Part shown: positions 1 through 9,127 of the stretch, piece after piece
Layout: each line of letters opens with the position of its first letter
Numbering within the stretch: the first letter of the stretch is position 1
Source of the DNA: Trypanosoma brucei gambiense DAL972
Lineage: Eukaryota; Euglenozoa; Kinetoplastea; Trypanosomatida; Trypanosomatidae
Length of the DNA stretch: 64,000 nucleotides
Reading direction: 5' to 3'
NCBI RefSeq assembly: GCF_000210295.1
Contig: NC_026736.1
Location: forward strand, 682,001 to 746,000
Position numbers and translations under genes: made by a program
Notes under the pieces: model-generated
What the model was told of the DNA's origin: nothing
The model's database searches: none
What the model saw: only the letters and a program-made list of their open reading frames with translations

Positions 1-2250
1 CAGTGGAGATCTTGAGGGGGATTTCCCTGACGACCGCGATGTCGGGGTCCGCAAGACGGCATTCCTGGCAGAGATTCCCAATTTAACCTCCAACTCCTTT
101 CGGGCCAGTTCCAGCGTGGCGAGTTTATCACCCTCATACTGGCAGGCTTTCATTTCCCGATTACGATCTTCTTCTGCAATGCTGAGTTCCGTCAAGAGTG
201 GCCGCAGTCGTGCCGCCTCCGCCTCTTCCAGTTGCTTTAGTTGCCGCCGCACACGATCCATTTCACGGTTAGCTCGCTCCACACGATCCCTCTCCTGCTG
301 CAATCGTGCCTCCATGTTGGACATGCGAGCGTTTATGGTTGCCATCCCATTCGATACACGTTCTTCTGTGCGATGCAAAACCTCCTCTGCAGCATACATA
401 CGCCCCTGCACTGTGGCGAGTGTCTTCTCAATATCCACAATGTCACGGCGAGCCTTTTCAACCGTAACGCGGGCCTCTTCTTTGCGCCGCAGTAACTGTT
501 CACTGCGGTCCTTGATGATGCGGCGCTCCATTTCAATTTCATCTTCAGCCTGAGCCAGCTCTTTCTCCTTGAAGGAAAGACCCTCCACCTCCGCCTTCAG
601 TTTCGGTACAACAAGACCTTTGTTTGTCTCTGCGTTCCGTGCAAGCGTTGCACGGATACCAAGAAGGCACTTGTATCGGAAATCGTTATATGTAATATCC
701 ATATTCTCCAGCGAAGTGTTGCTCCGCAGTTGCTCATCTAATAAATCTCCCGTTACATTTGACATGCAGTTGCGTCGGAACCTGAGCTCACGGAGCGTAC
801 TGTTGCTTTTAAGAAACATAGCAATTGCTGATCCGCCCTCATCCATAATGTTATTGCATGACAGGTCCAGGCTAACTAGTCCCTTATTGGTTTTCAAAGC
901 CTCTGCTATGCATATTGTCGCCGCATCTCTGAGTTTATTTCTCGACAGGTCAAGGTGCTGCAGTGTGGCATTCGTTGAGAGCCCTGTGACAAAGGGCTGG
1001 CCATCTGTTTCCCTAATTTCACACGACGCCATGTGCAGTGACTTCAGTCCCTTGTTCTCCGCGAGACCCTCCAAAATAAACTTTGAAGCAGAACCGAAGC
1101 AATTCAAAGAAATTCGAAGCTGCTTCAGAGCTGATGATACCGTCAATACCTTCTGTATGGCTTTGGCGGAATTTGTGCTCAAGTCGTTGCTCTCGATGTT
1201 GAGAAACTCAATTCGGTCCTCACCATTTTCAACAGCGGCGGCAATGGCGCGGAATATTACCATACCACCACTATCCGTCAGATTGTTCCTTTGAAGGGAT
1301 AAGTGGGTGATGCAGGAACTCTCTAATACATCAGCAATTATCTTCGCACCCTCATAGCCCAAGTTATTGACGGAAATATCCAAATGCGTTAGGCTCTCAT
1401 TCCCATCAAGACCAGAAGCAATATGGGAAATACCGGCATGACCTAAACCGTTGCAACCGAGGTTGAGTTTCGCTAGTACCTTATTGGATTTAAGAACATT
1501 ACCTATTGCCTTCGCACCCTCGGTGGCGATATGGTTTCCGTTAATACCTGAGTGTGCTCCCACGTCAAGTGAAATAATCGTGTTATTCTCAAGTAATGCA
1601 TCGGCAAGCGCCTCACCGCCAATGTGACCAATATCATTTGAACGAAGTCCGACATGTACGAGAGTCCTATTGACGCTAATGAGCTTGGCAATAAAACAAG
1701 CACCCTCATCCAGCAGACGGTTCCCGCTTAGGTCAAGAATTGTATATTTGTTATTTGATGACAAAATGTGGGCAATGGCCTCCGCGCTCATTGGCCCGAG
1801 TCCACTCTCCCTCAGGCAAAAGAACTTTCCTTTGCAATTTGCACTAATAAGTTCCATAAACCGCATCTTGCGCTCCCACGACGGCGGCAAGGCCTGGTCC
1901 AAACACTTCGCCTGATAGAGGAGCTGAAGATCCTCGACGGAAAAGTCGACTTCGTCTTGACTACATGTCTGAAGGGTACCGCATCCGAGTAGCTCCTCAA
2001 AAGAAATGAAGTTGGCAGCGTATGGAAGCCCCTTGGGCAAAATTCGCGGAAGGCGGGTAGACGATGTGGTTTGATCCTGCAGAAACGTTCGGCGCCCTTT
2101 TGTTTTGTGGTTGTACAAATATGTCTGGGGTGGCGCAGCAAATACTACGGGCTCCGTTTCGGTCTCGCTCCTTAAAAGCCTGGAGTTTCTTCCGAAATCA
2201 AATGTCTCCGTGAGGCTCTGCGAGCTCTCTTTCACAGCACCTACAACCAT
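1..2250 (-). CDS. Leucine-rich-repeat (RNI-type) plus coiled-coil protein, C-terminus cut by window edge
   Basis: An open frame of 750 codons starts at ATG 2250 (no in-frame ATG upstream before the AT-rich spacer) and is still open at base 1, so the C-terminus lies outside the window. Residues of about 165-520 are a ladder of ribonuclease-inhibitor-type LRRs of about 28 residues, with repeated LDLS-N-L and LNL-CNGLG signatures. Residues of about 550-720 are a highly charged heptad-like coiled coil rich in E, R and A. The last visible 30 residues turn Ser/Pro/Arg-rich. No catalytic domain is seen. LRR plus coiled-coil proteins of this kind are common in trypanosomatids and often belong to flagellar or cytoskeletal structures; that assignment is inference. 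The protein is most likely a scaffold. Confidence 0.88.
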   Translation of the reverse strand, partial: MVVGAVKESSQSLTETFDFGRNSRLLRSETETEPVVFAAPPQTYLYNHKTKGRRTFLQDQTTSSTRLPRILPKGLPYAANFISFEELLGCGTLQTCSQDEVDFSVEDLQLLYQAKCLDQALPPSWERKMRFMELISANCKGKFFCLRESGLGPMSAEAIAHILSSNNKYTILDLSGNRLLDEGACFIAKLISVNRTLVHVGLRSNDIGHIGGEALADALLENNTIISLDVGAHSGINGNHIATEGAKAIGNVLKSNKVLAKLNLGCNGLGHAGISHIASGLDGNESLTHLDISVNNLGYEGAKIIADVLESSCITHLSLQRNNLTDSGGMVIFRAIAAAVENGEDRIEFLNIESNDLSTNSAKAIQKVLTVSSALKQLRISLNCFGSASKFILEGLAENKGLKSLHMASCEIRETDGQPFVTGLSTNATLQHLDLSRNKLRDAATICIAEALKTNKGLVSLDLSCNNIMDEGGSAIAMFLKSNSTLRELRFRRNCMSNVTGDLLDEQLRSNTSLENMDITYNDFRYKCLLGIRATLARNAETNKGLVVPKLKAEVEGLSFKEKELAQAEDEIEMERRIIKDRSEQLLRRKEEARVTVEKARRDIVDIEKTLATVQGRMYAAEEVLHRTEERVSNGMATINARMSNMEARLQQERDRVERANREMDRVRRQLKQLEEAEAARLRPLLTELSIAEEDRNREMKACQYEGDKLATLELARKELEVKLGISARNAVLRTPTSRSSGKSPSRSPL

Positions 2251-2287
2251 AGCTGCAGTAACCGATTTCAATGCTTCTACAAATCTA

Positions 2288-2324
<37 letters not shown>

Positions 2325-3113
2325 CGTTTACGTGCCTGCGTATGCTTGCGACCACACGCACACACTCAATCACTAAACTCACCTGGGCCGCCTAACAATT
2401 CCTTGCATAAGAAATGAGTGATTTGAATCAGAAGCATTACAGCGAAGGAAAAAAAAAAGAAAAAAACAATCAAAAATCAGCATTAATACTAAGAATGGTC
2501 CTTCACAAGTCACGAATGGCCACACCAACAGAGGTGAAATAATAAAAGTGGAAAGGAAAAAAAAAGAAAAAAAATCTCACAGCAGTAAGGAAAAAAATGT
2601 TTTAACCTCAGCCACCTTACGGTAACCTGCTCAATACCATCAAAAGATAAGTATTTAAAATATAAAAAAAAAATGAGTGTATATATTAAAGAGAAGAATA
2701 AGAATACAGATCTGCACACAGTACCCTCTTCCTCTCACCCACCATAACCCTTCTCCCTATAACATTCTTTGTCGTTGTTGTTGTTTGTTTGTTTTTTGTT
2801 TTTTTTAATAATATCCATGTTCGTCTCTCTCCATACTTTTTTTTTAAAACGGAGGCCAGGAGTACCCAGCTCACCCATACACAACGCTTCGCTGGGCCAT
2901 CATTAACATCAGATGCGCCAACTGCACTACTTCTCCCTACAGACTTCTCCTAACCTCCGCATTCGCATCGTTAATTTCTTTTAATTCGTCTTTCTTGTTT
3001 GTTGCGGGCTTTTCTTTTTTTTTTTAAATGATTGCTCGGATGTTTGTGTGTTTACTTGTTTTTTTTTTCCTCTCTCCCCTTTTAACTTTCGAATTTGCGC
3101 ATTGCGCGGGGTC
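2251..3113. other. Intergenic spacer with (TA)n microsatellite
   Basis: About 860 bases without a convincing gene. A (TA)n tract lies at about 2290-2325, followed by A-rich stretches (about 2450-2680) and T-rich stretches (about 2760-3070). It should contain the 3'UTR of the nucleoside hydrolase and the splice/poly(A) signals of the LRR gene. Small ORFs here are low-complexity noise. Confidence 0.6.
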
Positions 3114-4097
3114 TCAGCAAACGCGTGTGGAAGCGAACACTAAGTCGTGGAACATCTGCTTCGAGGGATTTCTGGCGACGTGGACGCACGGCTTGCCCTC
3201 ACCGCTGGCACGTGGAGTTCGGCCTTCGCTCTTCCCTTTACTGACGTCCACATCCAAAGCAACCGGTTCGAGTGTGGCAATAGTGGGCTCCAAAATATAC
3301 GCCGCTGTCAGCGCATCCCAGGCGTAATAGGCGTCACCATCACGCAATATTTCCTCATGAGTAGACATGGCCCACATGGTACCAACCATCTGCGAAAGGA
3401 GGTATTGATTTTGTGCACCAAAACCCTTCACGTCGACGGAGCGGACGGGAACGGTGTTGGTGGCGTCAAGCGAGAAGAGAACACAGCGGATGTTGGGGCA
3501 GCACAATACCTTTTTGGCTGCCGGTGGGTCCCAGTAGATGTTCCACTCGGCACTGCCATCAGTGGTGGGGAGGAAAACATTCCCACCCACATCAACTGCA
3601 CCACCCATGATGACGCATTCCTCCACCTTCGATGTGAATGCCTCACCGTATTTCTCAATGCACCAAGCCATGTTGGAAAGTGGTCCCGTAACGCAGACGG
3701 TTACCTTCTCCTTCGACTTCATCACGAGATCGGCGAGCAGCTGCTGGCCATTGTGCGCCTCATTCTCAGGCTTCAGCTTTTCCCACAGCGCAACGTCCTC
3801 GACAATATTGAGGAATGGCATATCATCCAAGTTTTTCGCGCTGAAGCGCCACTCGGTTGGGAACGCATTCACCGCAGTGGCGGTTGACTTTCCAATAGGA
3901 AAGAGGGGCGTTTTGATGAGCCTGTGCATGGCACACATGATCTTTCCCGTCACATCAAATCCGTTTTCAACGAAGCAATCAGCATCAGTGCAGATACAAC
4001 CAATTAGGTTCACCTTCTTAGGGTTGGAAAGCAACAGAATCATGGCCACGAAGTCATCCTTGTTACCATCATGGTCGAGGATCACTGTTTTCGCCAT
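3114..4097 (-). CDS. IAGNH: Inosine-adenosine-guanosine nucleoside hydrolase (IAG-NH)
   Basis: A 327-residue protein that hydrolyses the N-glycosidic bond of purine nucleosides to give free base and ribose. It serves purine salvage, on which trypanosomes depend because they cannot make purines de novo. The N-terminus carries the nucleoside-hydrolase calcium/ribose-binding signature D-H-D-G-N-K-D-D at residues 8-15, including the D10/D14/D15 cluster. Further family blocks are VTGPLSN, MGGAVDVGGN and WNIYWDPPAA, and DALTAAY near the C-terminus. Length equals that of the characterised T. brucei and T. vivax enzymes, and the sequence differs clearly from my memory of the T. vivax protein. ATG 4097 starts the conserved MAKTVILDHDG block, so the start is secure. 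No signal peptide is seen. Confidence 0.97.
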   Translation of the reverse strand: MAKTVILDHDGNKDDFVAMILLLSNPKKVNLIGCICTDADCFVENGFDVTGKIMCAMHRLIKTPLFPIGKSTATAVNAFPTEWRFSAKNLDDMPFLNIVEDVALWEKLKPENEAHNGQQLLADLVMKSKEKVTVCVTGPLSNMAWCIEKYGEAFTSKVEECVIMGGAVDVGGNVFLPTTDGSAEWNIYWDPPAAKKVLCCPNIRCVLFSLDATNTVPVRSVDVKGFGAQNQYLLSQMVGTMWAMSTHEEILRDGDAYYAWDALTAAYILEPTIATLEPVALDVDVSKGKSEGRTPRASGEGKPCVHVARNPSKQMFHDLVFASTRVC

Positions 4098-4506
4098 CTT
4101 TTTTTTTGTTTTGTTGTTTTTGCTTTGTCAACTGGCTATGTGCACCTGATCGGTCTTTGCTAGAGACTACTTAGCGTGTCTCTCTCCCTTTCCCGTGTTT
4201 TGACTTGGAAAACTGTTAGTAAATGGCTCTTTTCGCTTTATCTGTGGTGTGTGCAAAACTACCGAGCGTTCATGAGAACAATTATAAAAAGCAAGAGAAA
4301 AAGAAAACAAAATAAAACATGTAATATGACATACAGGAAGTAGGAAAATAACGATAATGGTGATGTTTATGAGAACAAGTAAGCCATAGAGAGAATGGAG
4401 TGGCGCGCAAAAGTAAAGACTGGATCGTTCAAAAGAATGACGCAACGGGAAATTATACACTAATGATGACGATCTGCTAGTGACAATACGCGTGAAAGTT
4501 AGGAAG
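4098..4506. other. Spacer between IAG-NH and the four-helix membrane protein
   Basis: About 410 bases, A/T-rich, holding the IAG-NH leader and the 3'UTR of the upstream gene. Read on the minus strand, the pyrimidine-poor A-tract directly before ATG 4097 is unlikely to be the splice site. A purine-rich stretch follows. No gene supported. Confidence 0.5.
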
Positions 4507-5097
4507 TCAGTCTCGGCGCCTAGAAACGGATCGATAAGGAAGTAAATCTGTGTCGATATGGGGCGGCACGTACTCTGTCAACAAGCCATATCCGTGCTCC
4601 GGAGTAACCTCCTTCCGAAACTCTGTTGCGTGCTCCGACCACAAATGATAGCGGCCGACTTCATACCACATCAACGCAGCAAACATACACAACAGCCGCC
4701 TATTTGCCTTTGGGTTCCCCACTCGCACAAGCAATCGACCAACGCATCCTATTGCACCCAACCCAGCTGCGAAAAACCCACTTTGATGACCCACCAATCC
4801 ATTACCCACCTTATGCGCTTTCACAGCATTGTAGTACAACCCACCCATGAAAAAAAGCCCCAGCCACCAGCGCTCCCGGTTTGCCGCCCGCATCGTCGCG
4901 CAACCGAGAAAACAGCCGGCAAGGCAGGCACTGGAGAGTCGGAGTCCGCTGCGGGGCTGCACAGCGGCCGGTTGCTCCACAGCTACGGAAGAAATAAGTG
5001 TGCCATATGACCCGCCATGATGGTGGCCACGGGGAGCGACAGATCCCTCCTCAGCACCGGCATATAACAACCGGCGGAGGGCGTGCGAGTCGCTCAT
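4507..5097 (-). CDS. Small polytopic membrane protein, function unknown
   Basis: A 196-residue protein from ATG 5097 (MSDSHALRRL); the open frame extends 16 codons further upstream only through a non-ATG codon. It has a polar, His/Gly-rich N-terminal 50 residues, then four hydrophobic segments at about residues 53-70, 77-92, 105-123 and 134-150, separated by short basic loops (MRAANRER, RVGNPKANRR). The C-terminus is charged and ends SRRRD. The arrangement of small residues (G, A) in the helices and positive loops resembles small inner-mitochondrial or ER four-helix proteins, but I recognise no family. T. brucei-like codon use and its place in the directional cluster support a real gene. It may be a trypanosomatid-specific organelle membrane component. 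Confidence 0.8.
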   Translation of the reverse strand: MSDSHALRRLLYAGAEEGSVAPRGHHHGGSYGTLISSVAVEQPAAVQPRSGLRLSSACLAGCFLGCATMRAANRERWWLGLFFMGGLYYNAVKAHKVGNGLVGHQSGFFAAGLGAIGCVGRLLVRVGNPKANRRLLCMFAALMWYEVGRYHLWSEHATEFRKEVTPEHGYGLLTEYVPPHIDTDLLPYRSVSRRRD

Positions 5098-5975
5098 GAA
5101 ACTTGTAGGGGTAGCGAAAGACTTTAAAGTGCCGCACAAGTTCAATTAAGTATATGAATATATATATATATATATATATATTTCTATGTGCCTGGGTGTC
5201 TGTGTGAATTCACCAAATACTCAATGAGACGCCTCACGTCAGCACTACAAAGGGATAGAGAGGAAAAAAAACAAAAAAAAGGAGTGGGAACAGGGGCAAA
5301 TCCACAACAGTTAAGTCAAACACATTACTGGAGCGGGAAGGGAAGCGGCTACTGACAAGAATGAGACATAAGAGGTCTACGGGGAAAAAAAAAAAAATAC
5401 AGATAAGTTTACAATGTAAGGCCCCTAACACCCTTGTCAGCCACTGTCTGGCTCTTACCCGTTTATGAATCCTGTGTTTAAAAAAGGAAAAAAGTATATT
5501 CGCAGACTACCAAAGACGATACCGATGGTTATACCTGTGTGTTCTGCGCTAACCGTACAAAAATAAAACCTTTTTTTTTTGTAATAAAGGGAAGTGTATC
5601 AGCTGGTTTCATCATCACTTCCGACACCGTCCATATGGTGAATTGTAAACCCCTTCCTCAACAAAATGAAAAAAAAAAAGTGAACTCGACAGCGGTTATT
5701 ACTGGAAATAGTGAAAAGCTTTCCACCCACTGCATCACATGCACCCTTCTCATATTGATAACTCCGGGGTTCACACCTGAAACAAGAACACGAGGACCGT
5801 AAATACGAACCCAAAATAAACCAACAAACACACTGCTCAACTTAATGCTTCTCACCTCGCTCCCTGGTTTCTTTCCCCGCGCACTCCTAGACTCCTAGAC
5901 TCCTCACCCTCCCACTTCCCCTTCCCTCCTCCTGTCCTCCTCCTGTCCCCCCCCGCTTCCCGCTTTACAATCCTT
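5098..5975. other. Spacer with (TA)n and a G-rich (minus strand) tract
   Basis: About 880 bases. A (TA)n tract sits at about 5155-5182 and A-rich segments follow. Bases 5880-5963 contain short direct repeats (three copies of actcctag-like units, two of tcctcctgtcc) that are C-rich on the plus strand and hence G-rich in the mRNA immediately after the mitoferrin stop codon. No coding sequence supported. Confidence 0.6.
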
Positions 5976-6845
5976 TTACCGTTCCTCCATGAACTTCTTG
6001 GCCGTTTCATATGTGATCATTGACAGGGCACCAGCAGGAGCGGTACACATAACTCTCGCCGTAACTCCGGCAAAGAAACCTTTGGTGCCACGATTGACTA
6101 AGACATAGCGCACCGCATCGGGGATATTCTTTCTAAGACCGAGTTGCAGCTGAGTCTTTACAACGTCTAACGGTGACGAGACAATAGAAGCCACACTGCC
6201 TGCCAGGAGGCCCCCGGTTATGTAATCTCCCGCAACTTCCGTTTCCCTATTGCGCCGCTCACCACCCAAGTATGCAAGAAACCCCTCATAAACTAACCAG
6301 TAGGCTGAGAAATGTGGAATGTTCATTAAAATAGTGGTGGGCAAAGAGAGGAGAAGGCACCGCACGCCCCCTTCCGCAACTGCACATTGACCACACTGAA
6401 GCGATGAGGCAAACTTCCGGCTCCCGTCCATCTGCATCCGCTGCTTGATAACATCAAATGGGGTGGAAATGGTGTCATGAGCAGCGACCGCACAACTGGC
6501 AGAGACCGTTATAGACACTGTGGAATCCTCACCAAAGACACGCTTCGCAGCCTCATATGTGCTGTAATATGCACCATGCGCTGGAACGGCAGAAACGATG
6601 ATGGGCGCGAATCCGCGGTAAAGATGTGCAAGTCGCTCATTCCGCGAAATACGCTTTGCCGCTAATATGACATTCGTCGAGTCCCCACTCTGAACCCGTG
6701 TCTTCAAAGTGTCAAACGGGAACATAAAGAAATGTTCCACAAAACCGGCGAGGCATCCCGCGACAATTTCGCCAGTATCGACGCGCAGCGCAAGCGGCGA
6801 CTCACCCTCCAGGCGACCTGCAGCGGAAGTGCCCTCGGAAACCAT
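5976..6845 (-). CDS. MCP17: Mitochondrial carrier, mitoferrin type (iron import)
   Basis: A 289-residue mitochondrial carrier protein from ATG 6845; the open frame continues upstream only through non-ATG codons. It has the three SLC25 repeats with signatures PFDTLKTRVQ, PFDVIKQRMQ and PLDVVKTQLQ. Features typical of mitoferrins (SLC25A28/37, yeast Mrs3/4) are the EHFFMFPFDTLKTRVQS block in helix 1, the KQRMQM motif in repeat 2, and the MNIP motif in helix 4 that is diagnostic of the family. It is predicted to import iron across the inner mitochondrial membrane for Fe-S cluster and haem work. I recall T. brucei MCP17 as the mitoferrin next to IAG-NH on chromosome 3; the symbol rests on that memory. 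A good splice acceptor lies 44 bases upstream. Confidence 0.93.
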   Translation of the reverse strand: MVSEGTSAAGRLEGESPLALRVDTGEIVAGCLAGFVEHFFMFPFDTLKTRVQSGDSTNVILAAKRISRNERLAHLYRGFAPIIVSAVPAHGAYYSTYEAAKRVFGEDSTVSITVSASCAVAAHDTISTPFDVIKQRMQMDGSRKFASSLQCGQCAVAEGGVRCLLLSLPTTILMNIPHFSAYWLVYEGFLAYLGGERRNRETEVAGDYITGGLLAGSVASIVSSPLDVVKTQLQLGLRKNIPDAVRYVLVNRGTKGFFAGVTARVMCTAPAGALSMITYETAKKFMEER

Positions 6846-6888
6846 GACACTATTCTTATACGCACCCAATACGGCGCGGCCCTGGTTG

Positions 6889-6890
6889 CT
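6889..6890 (-). promoter_or_regulatory. Predicted spliced-leader acceptor AG for MCP17
   Basis: On the minus strand a T-rich stretch (TTGCTTCTGTTTTATTG) ends in TAG at 6890-6889, giving a 5'UTR of about 43 nt before ATG 6845. It is the first good AG upstream of the start. Confidence 0.55.
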
Positions 6891-7357
6891 ACAATAAAAC
6901 AGAAGCAAACATCAACAGATAATACACACATCACCGCAGCCAAACAAAACAACGGCAACACGGGGAACGAGCGAGAGAAAAGAAAAAAAAAGAAAAGATG
7001 AACAGAGGCAAGAAATGAACGTGGAGTGGTGCATGGAAGACAAAAATATGCAAACGTCTGCGACGACGCTTTCGTGAAGACGCATATGGAAACAAAATAG
7101 AGGGGTAATGACGCATCAGCGACAGTACCACGACAAGAAAAGGAAGGGGGTAACTGTACCAACAATAATAAAACAAAAAAACAGATATACACAGAAAGAG
7201 AGGGGTTGCTAGCGGACAAGTGACTGCCTTAAATCAAAAAAATATAAAAGAGGGGGAGTACTGTACCACAAGTACCCTCAAACTCCTCCCTGCTTATCTC
7301 ACCGTCCAAAAGTGGTGCACCTCACATACTCCCTTCCGCAACTCTTATTATTTTCCA

Positions 7358-7966
7358 TCACCTCTCCACCTCACGACACGAAACACCCATTGCGACAAGA
7401 GCCGATACGATCATCCGCGACGAAATAAAACCCGACACCCTCGATCCATCACGAGTGTTTGATATGAGATGCATCCCAACGATATGATCCCCAAACTGAT
7501 CCACAACCGGCGATCCGCTGGAGCCTGTTGTACTCACCGTCCCGCGAACCACGCAGTTGCCACGATTAACTTCAATAACAGTACCTGGTGACACGATCGT
7601 ATCATGAGGCCATTTTGTTGACAGCCATACGGTTGCCACACGCGCTCCAACAGGGGGCTGAAACCCGCGTAGTGGCACCCAGTTCAAATCTGCACTAACC
7701 CACAGCACGAGCAAATCATGCACTCGGTCCTTTGAGACATATGCCACAGTAATTTCCCCCTCACTGGCCCCATCCAGAAGGTGAAGATCACCCACATCAT
7801 CCTTGAGAGAATTGAAGTGATGCCCTGCTGTTATGAGAATGCGAGGAGCTATTGCAATGCAGCTTCCAAGGAACTCATCCCGAAAATACAAGGGATAAAT
7901 GCCTGACAGAACAGCATCAGACGGGTCAGATGATGCGGGAGGTCCAGTGAGTCCATGACGAATCAT
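7358..7966 (-). CDS. Small chymotrypsin-fold (trypsin-like) serine protease
   Basis: A 202-residue protein from ATG 7966 (MIRHGLTGPP); upstream codons in the open frame lack an ATG. An apparently intact His-Asp-Ser triad is visible in the correct order: His49 in ITAGHHF (compare LTAAHC), Asp84 in VHDLLVLWV (compare NDIALL) and Ser150 in TTGSSGSPVVD (compare GDSGGP). The spacing and hydrophobic strands around each motif fit a two-barrel PA-clan peptidase, closest in style to the compact HtrA/trypsin-like-2 group without a PDZ domain. No signal peptide, transmembrane segment or propeptide is seen, so it should act inside the cell. The substrate is unknown. PA-clan serine peptidases are few in kinetoplastids. 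Confidence 0.85.
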   Translation of the reverse strand: MIRHGLTGPPASSDPSDAVLSGIYPLYFRDEFLGSCIAIAPRILITAGHHFNSLKDDVGDLHLLDGASEGEITVAYVSKDRVHDLLVLWVSADLNWVPLRGFQPPVGARVATVWLSTKWPHDTIVSPGTVIEVNRGNCVVRGTVSTTGSSGSPVVDQFGDHIVGMHLISNTRDGSRVSGFISSRMIVSALVAMGVSCREVER

Positions 7967-9127
7967 TTCCTTCGTCCCCCACTTCTCCCACACACGTACA
8001 GTTTCCTAAATGTGAAGAAAAAAAAACAAAAAAAGAAAAGGAAAGAGAAGAAAAACGGAAACAAGGGGACGAACCCCCCGCGTGTGACATATGAGCGAAA
8101 AACAAAAAGAAAAAAGCGAAAAAGAAAATAATGCGCCAGAGAGTAAACGTTTGCAAAGTGGGGGGAAAAGAAAAGGGATGAAAAATGCGGCTCCAGCGAA
8201 GGTAAGTGTGAAACTGCTCTACGAAGCGTAGACGTTAACAACGAAGAAACCCTCTTACACACACACACACACACACAGATTCAATATTGAGCACCAACAG
8301 AGAACAAAGGGGAGTACATAAAAGGGAAAAGTAGATGTTTATCCCTTTCCCTCTCATCTGATATAAACAAACACAGAAGGAAAAAAAAAAGAAGCAAAAT
8401 AGGCGTGTACTAAACCACAAAACGGCAAAATATTCACTTCTAACCACACCTCGAAAAACTTGCGGTTATGATCCTCTTCCCCCTCCCCTTCTCCCAATTA
8501 TATCTCTTCTCTCAACTTGGGCCCTTTTTTTTTTTCGTTTCCGCCGCTGTTTAGGTGTGGTATTGTTTCCCTCATCGAAAATGTGGTAGAACAGAAATTC
8601 TCTATAAATGAAAGGTAGGTAACGCATGTAAGTTCGCATATCCTTTGCGTGTTTTTGACTGCACAGTATCATCACGTAAAGGAAGAGAAATGAGGAAGCA
8701 ACAAAGAAAGGTGAGTTCGAATATGGTGAATCATAGTACCCATATAAAAAACAGGAAGGAAGAAAGGAGAAACGAGAGCAGGCGTAGAAAAGGTGTAAAA
8801 AAAAAAAAGAAGGGAGGGAAGGAGGGAAAACAAGTGAAGCAAATGGTACGTCACATGGCTCTATTCCACACACACGTACCGAAGCAACGCGATGACTTGC
8901 CTCATTCCTGCTTGATCCCATGTATCTTCTCATCTCTGTGCCTTACAAACACACCGAGGACCACACATCAATACCCAATTAACTCCCTAGTTTAACAGAT
9001 CCTTCATTTGGCCAACGTCTCAATTCCACATAAAGAGGACACGACACGAAGTGCGGTAAAAAAAAAAAAAAAACTTCAGCAAGATAGCTAACTGACCAAC
9101 GAAGATATACCCCGCCTCCATCCCACA
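7967..9127. other. Long spacer with (CA)n
   Basis: About 1.16 kb of low-complexity A/G-rich (plus strand) sequence, mostly the 3'UTR of IFT56. A (CA)n tract is at about 8256-8278. The open frames seen on either strand here (for example 8466-8933 minus and 8645-8995 plus) consist of K/R/E- or F/S/L-rich runs dictated by composition. No gene supported. Confidence 0.6.
8006..8007 (-). promoter_or_regulatory. Predicted spliced-leader acceptor AG for the serine protease
   Basis: Minus strand: a long T tract (CTTTTTTTGTTTTTTTTTC) is followed by ACATTTAG at 8007-8006. This gives a 5'UTR of about 39 nt before ATG 7966 and excludes the upstream non-ATG extension of the reading frame from being needed. 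Confidence 0.65.

Noticed and set aside
6704..7219. Minus-strand 171-codon ORF overlapping the mitoferrin start
   Set aside because: Out of frame with the carrier, starts in spacer, and its sequence is composition-driven.
8466..8933. Minus-strand 155-codon ORF and overlapping frames
   Set aside because: Composition of F/S/L and K/R runs in a low-complexity spacer; codons do not resemble the real genes.
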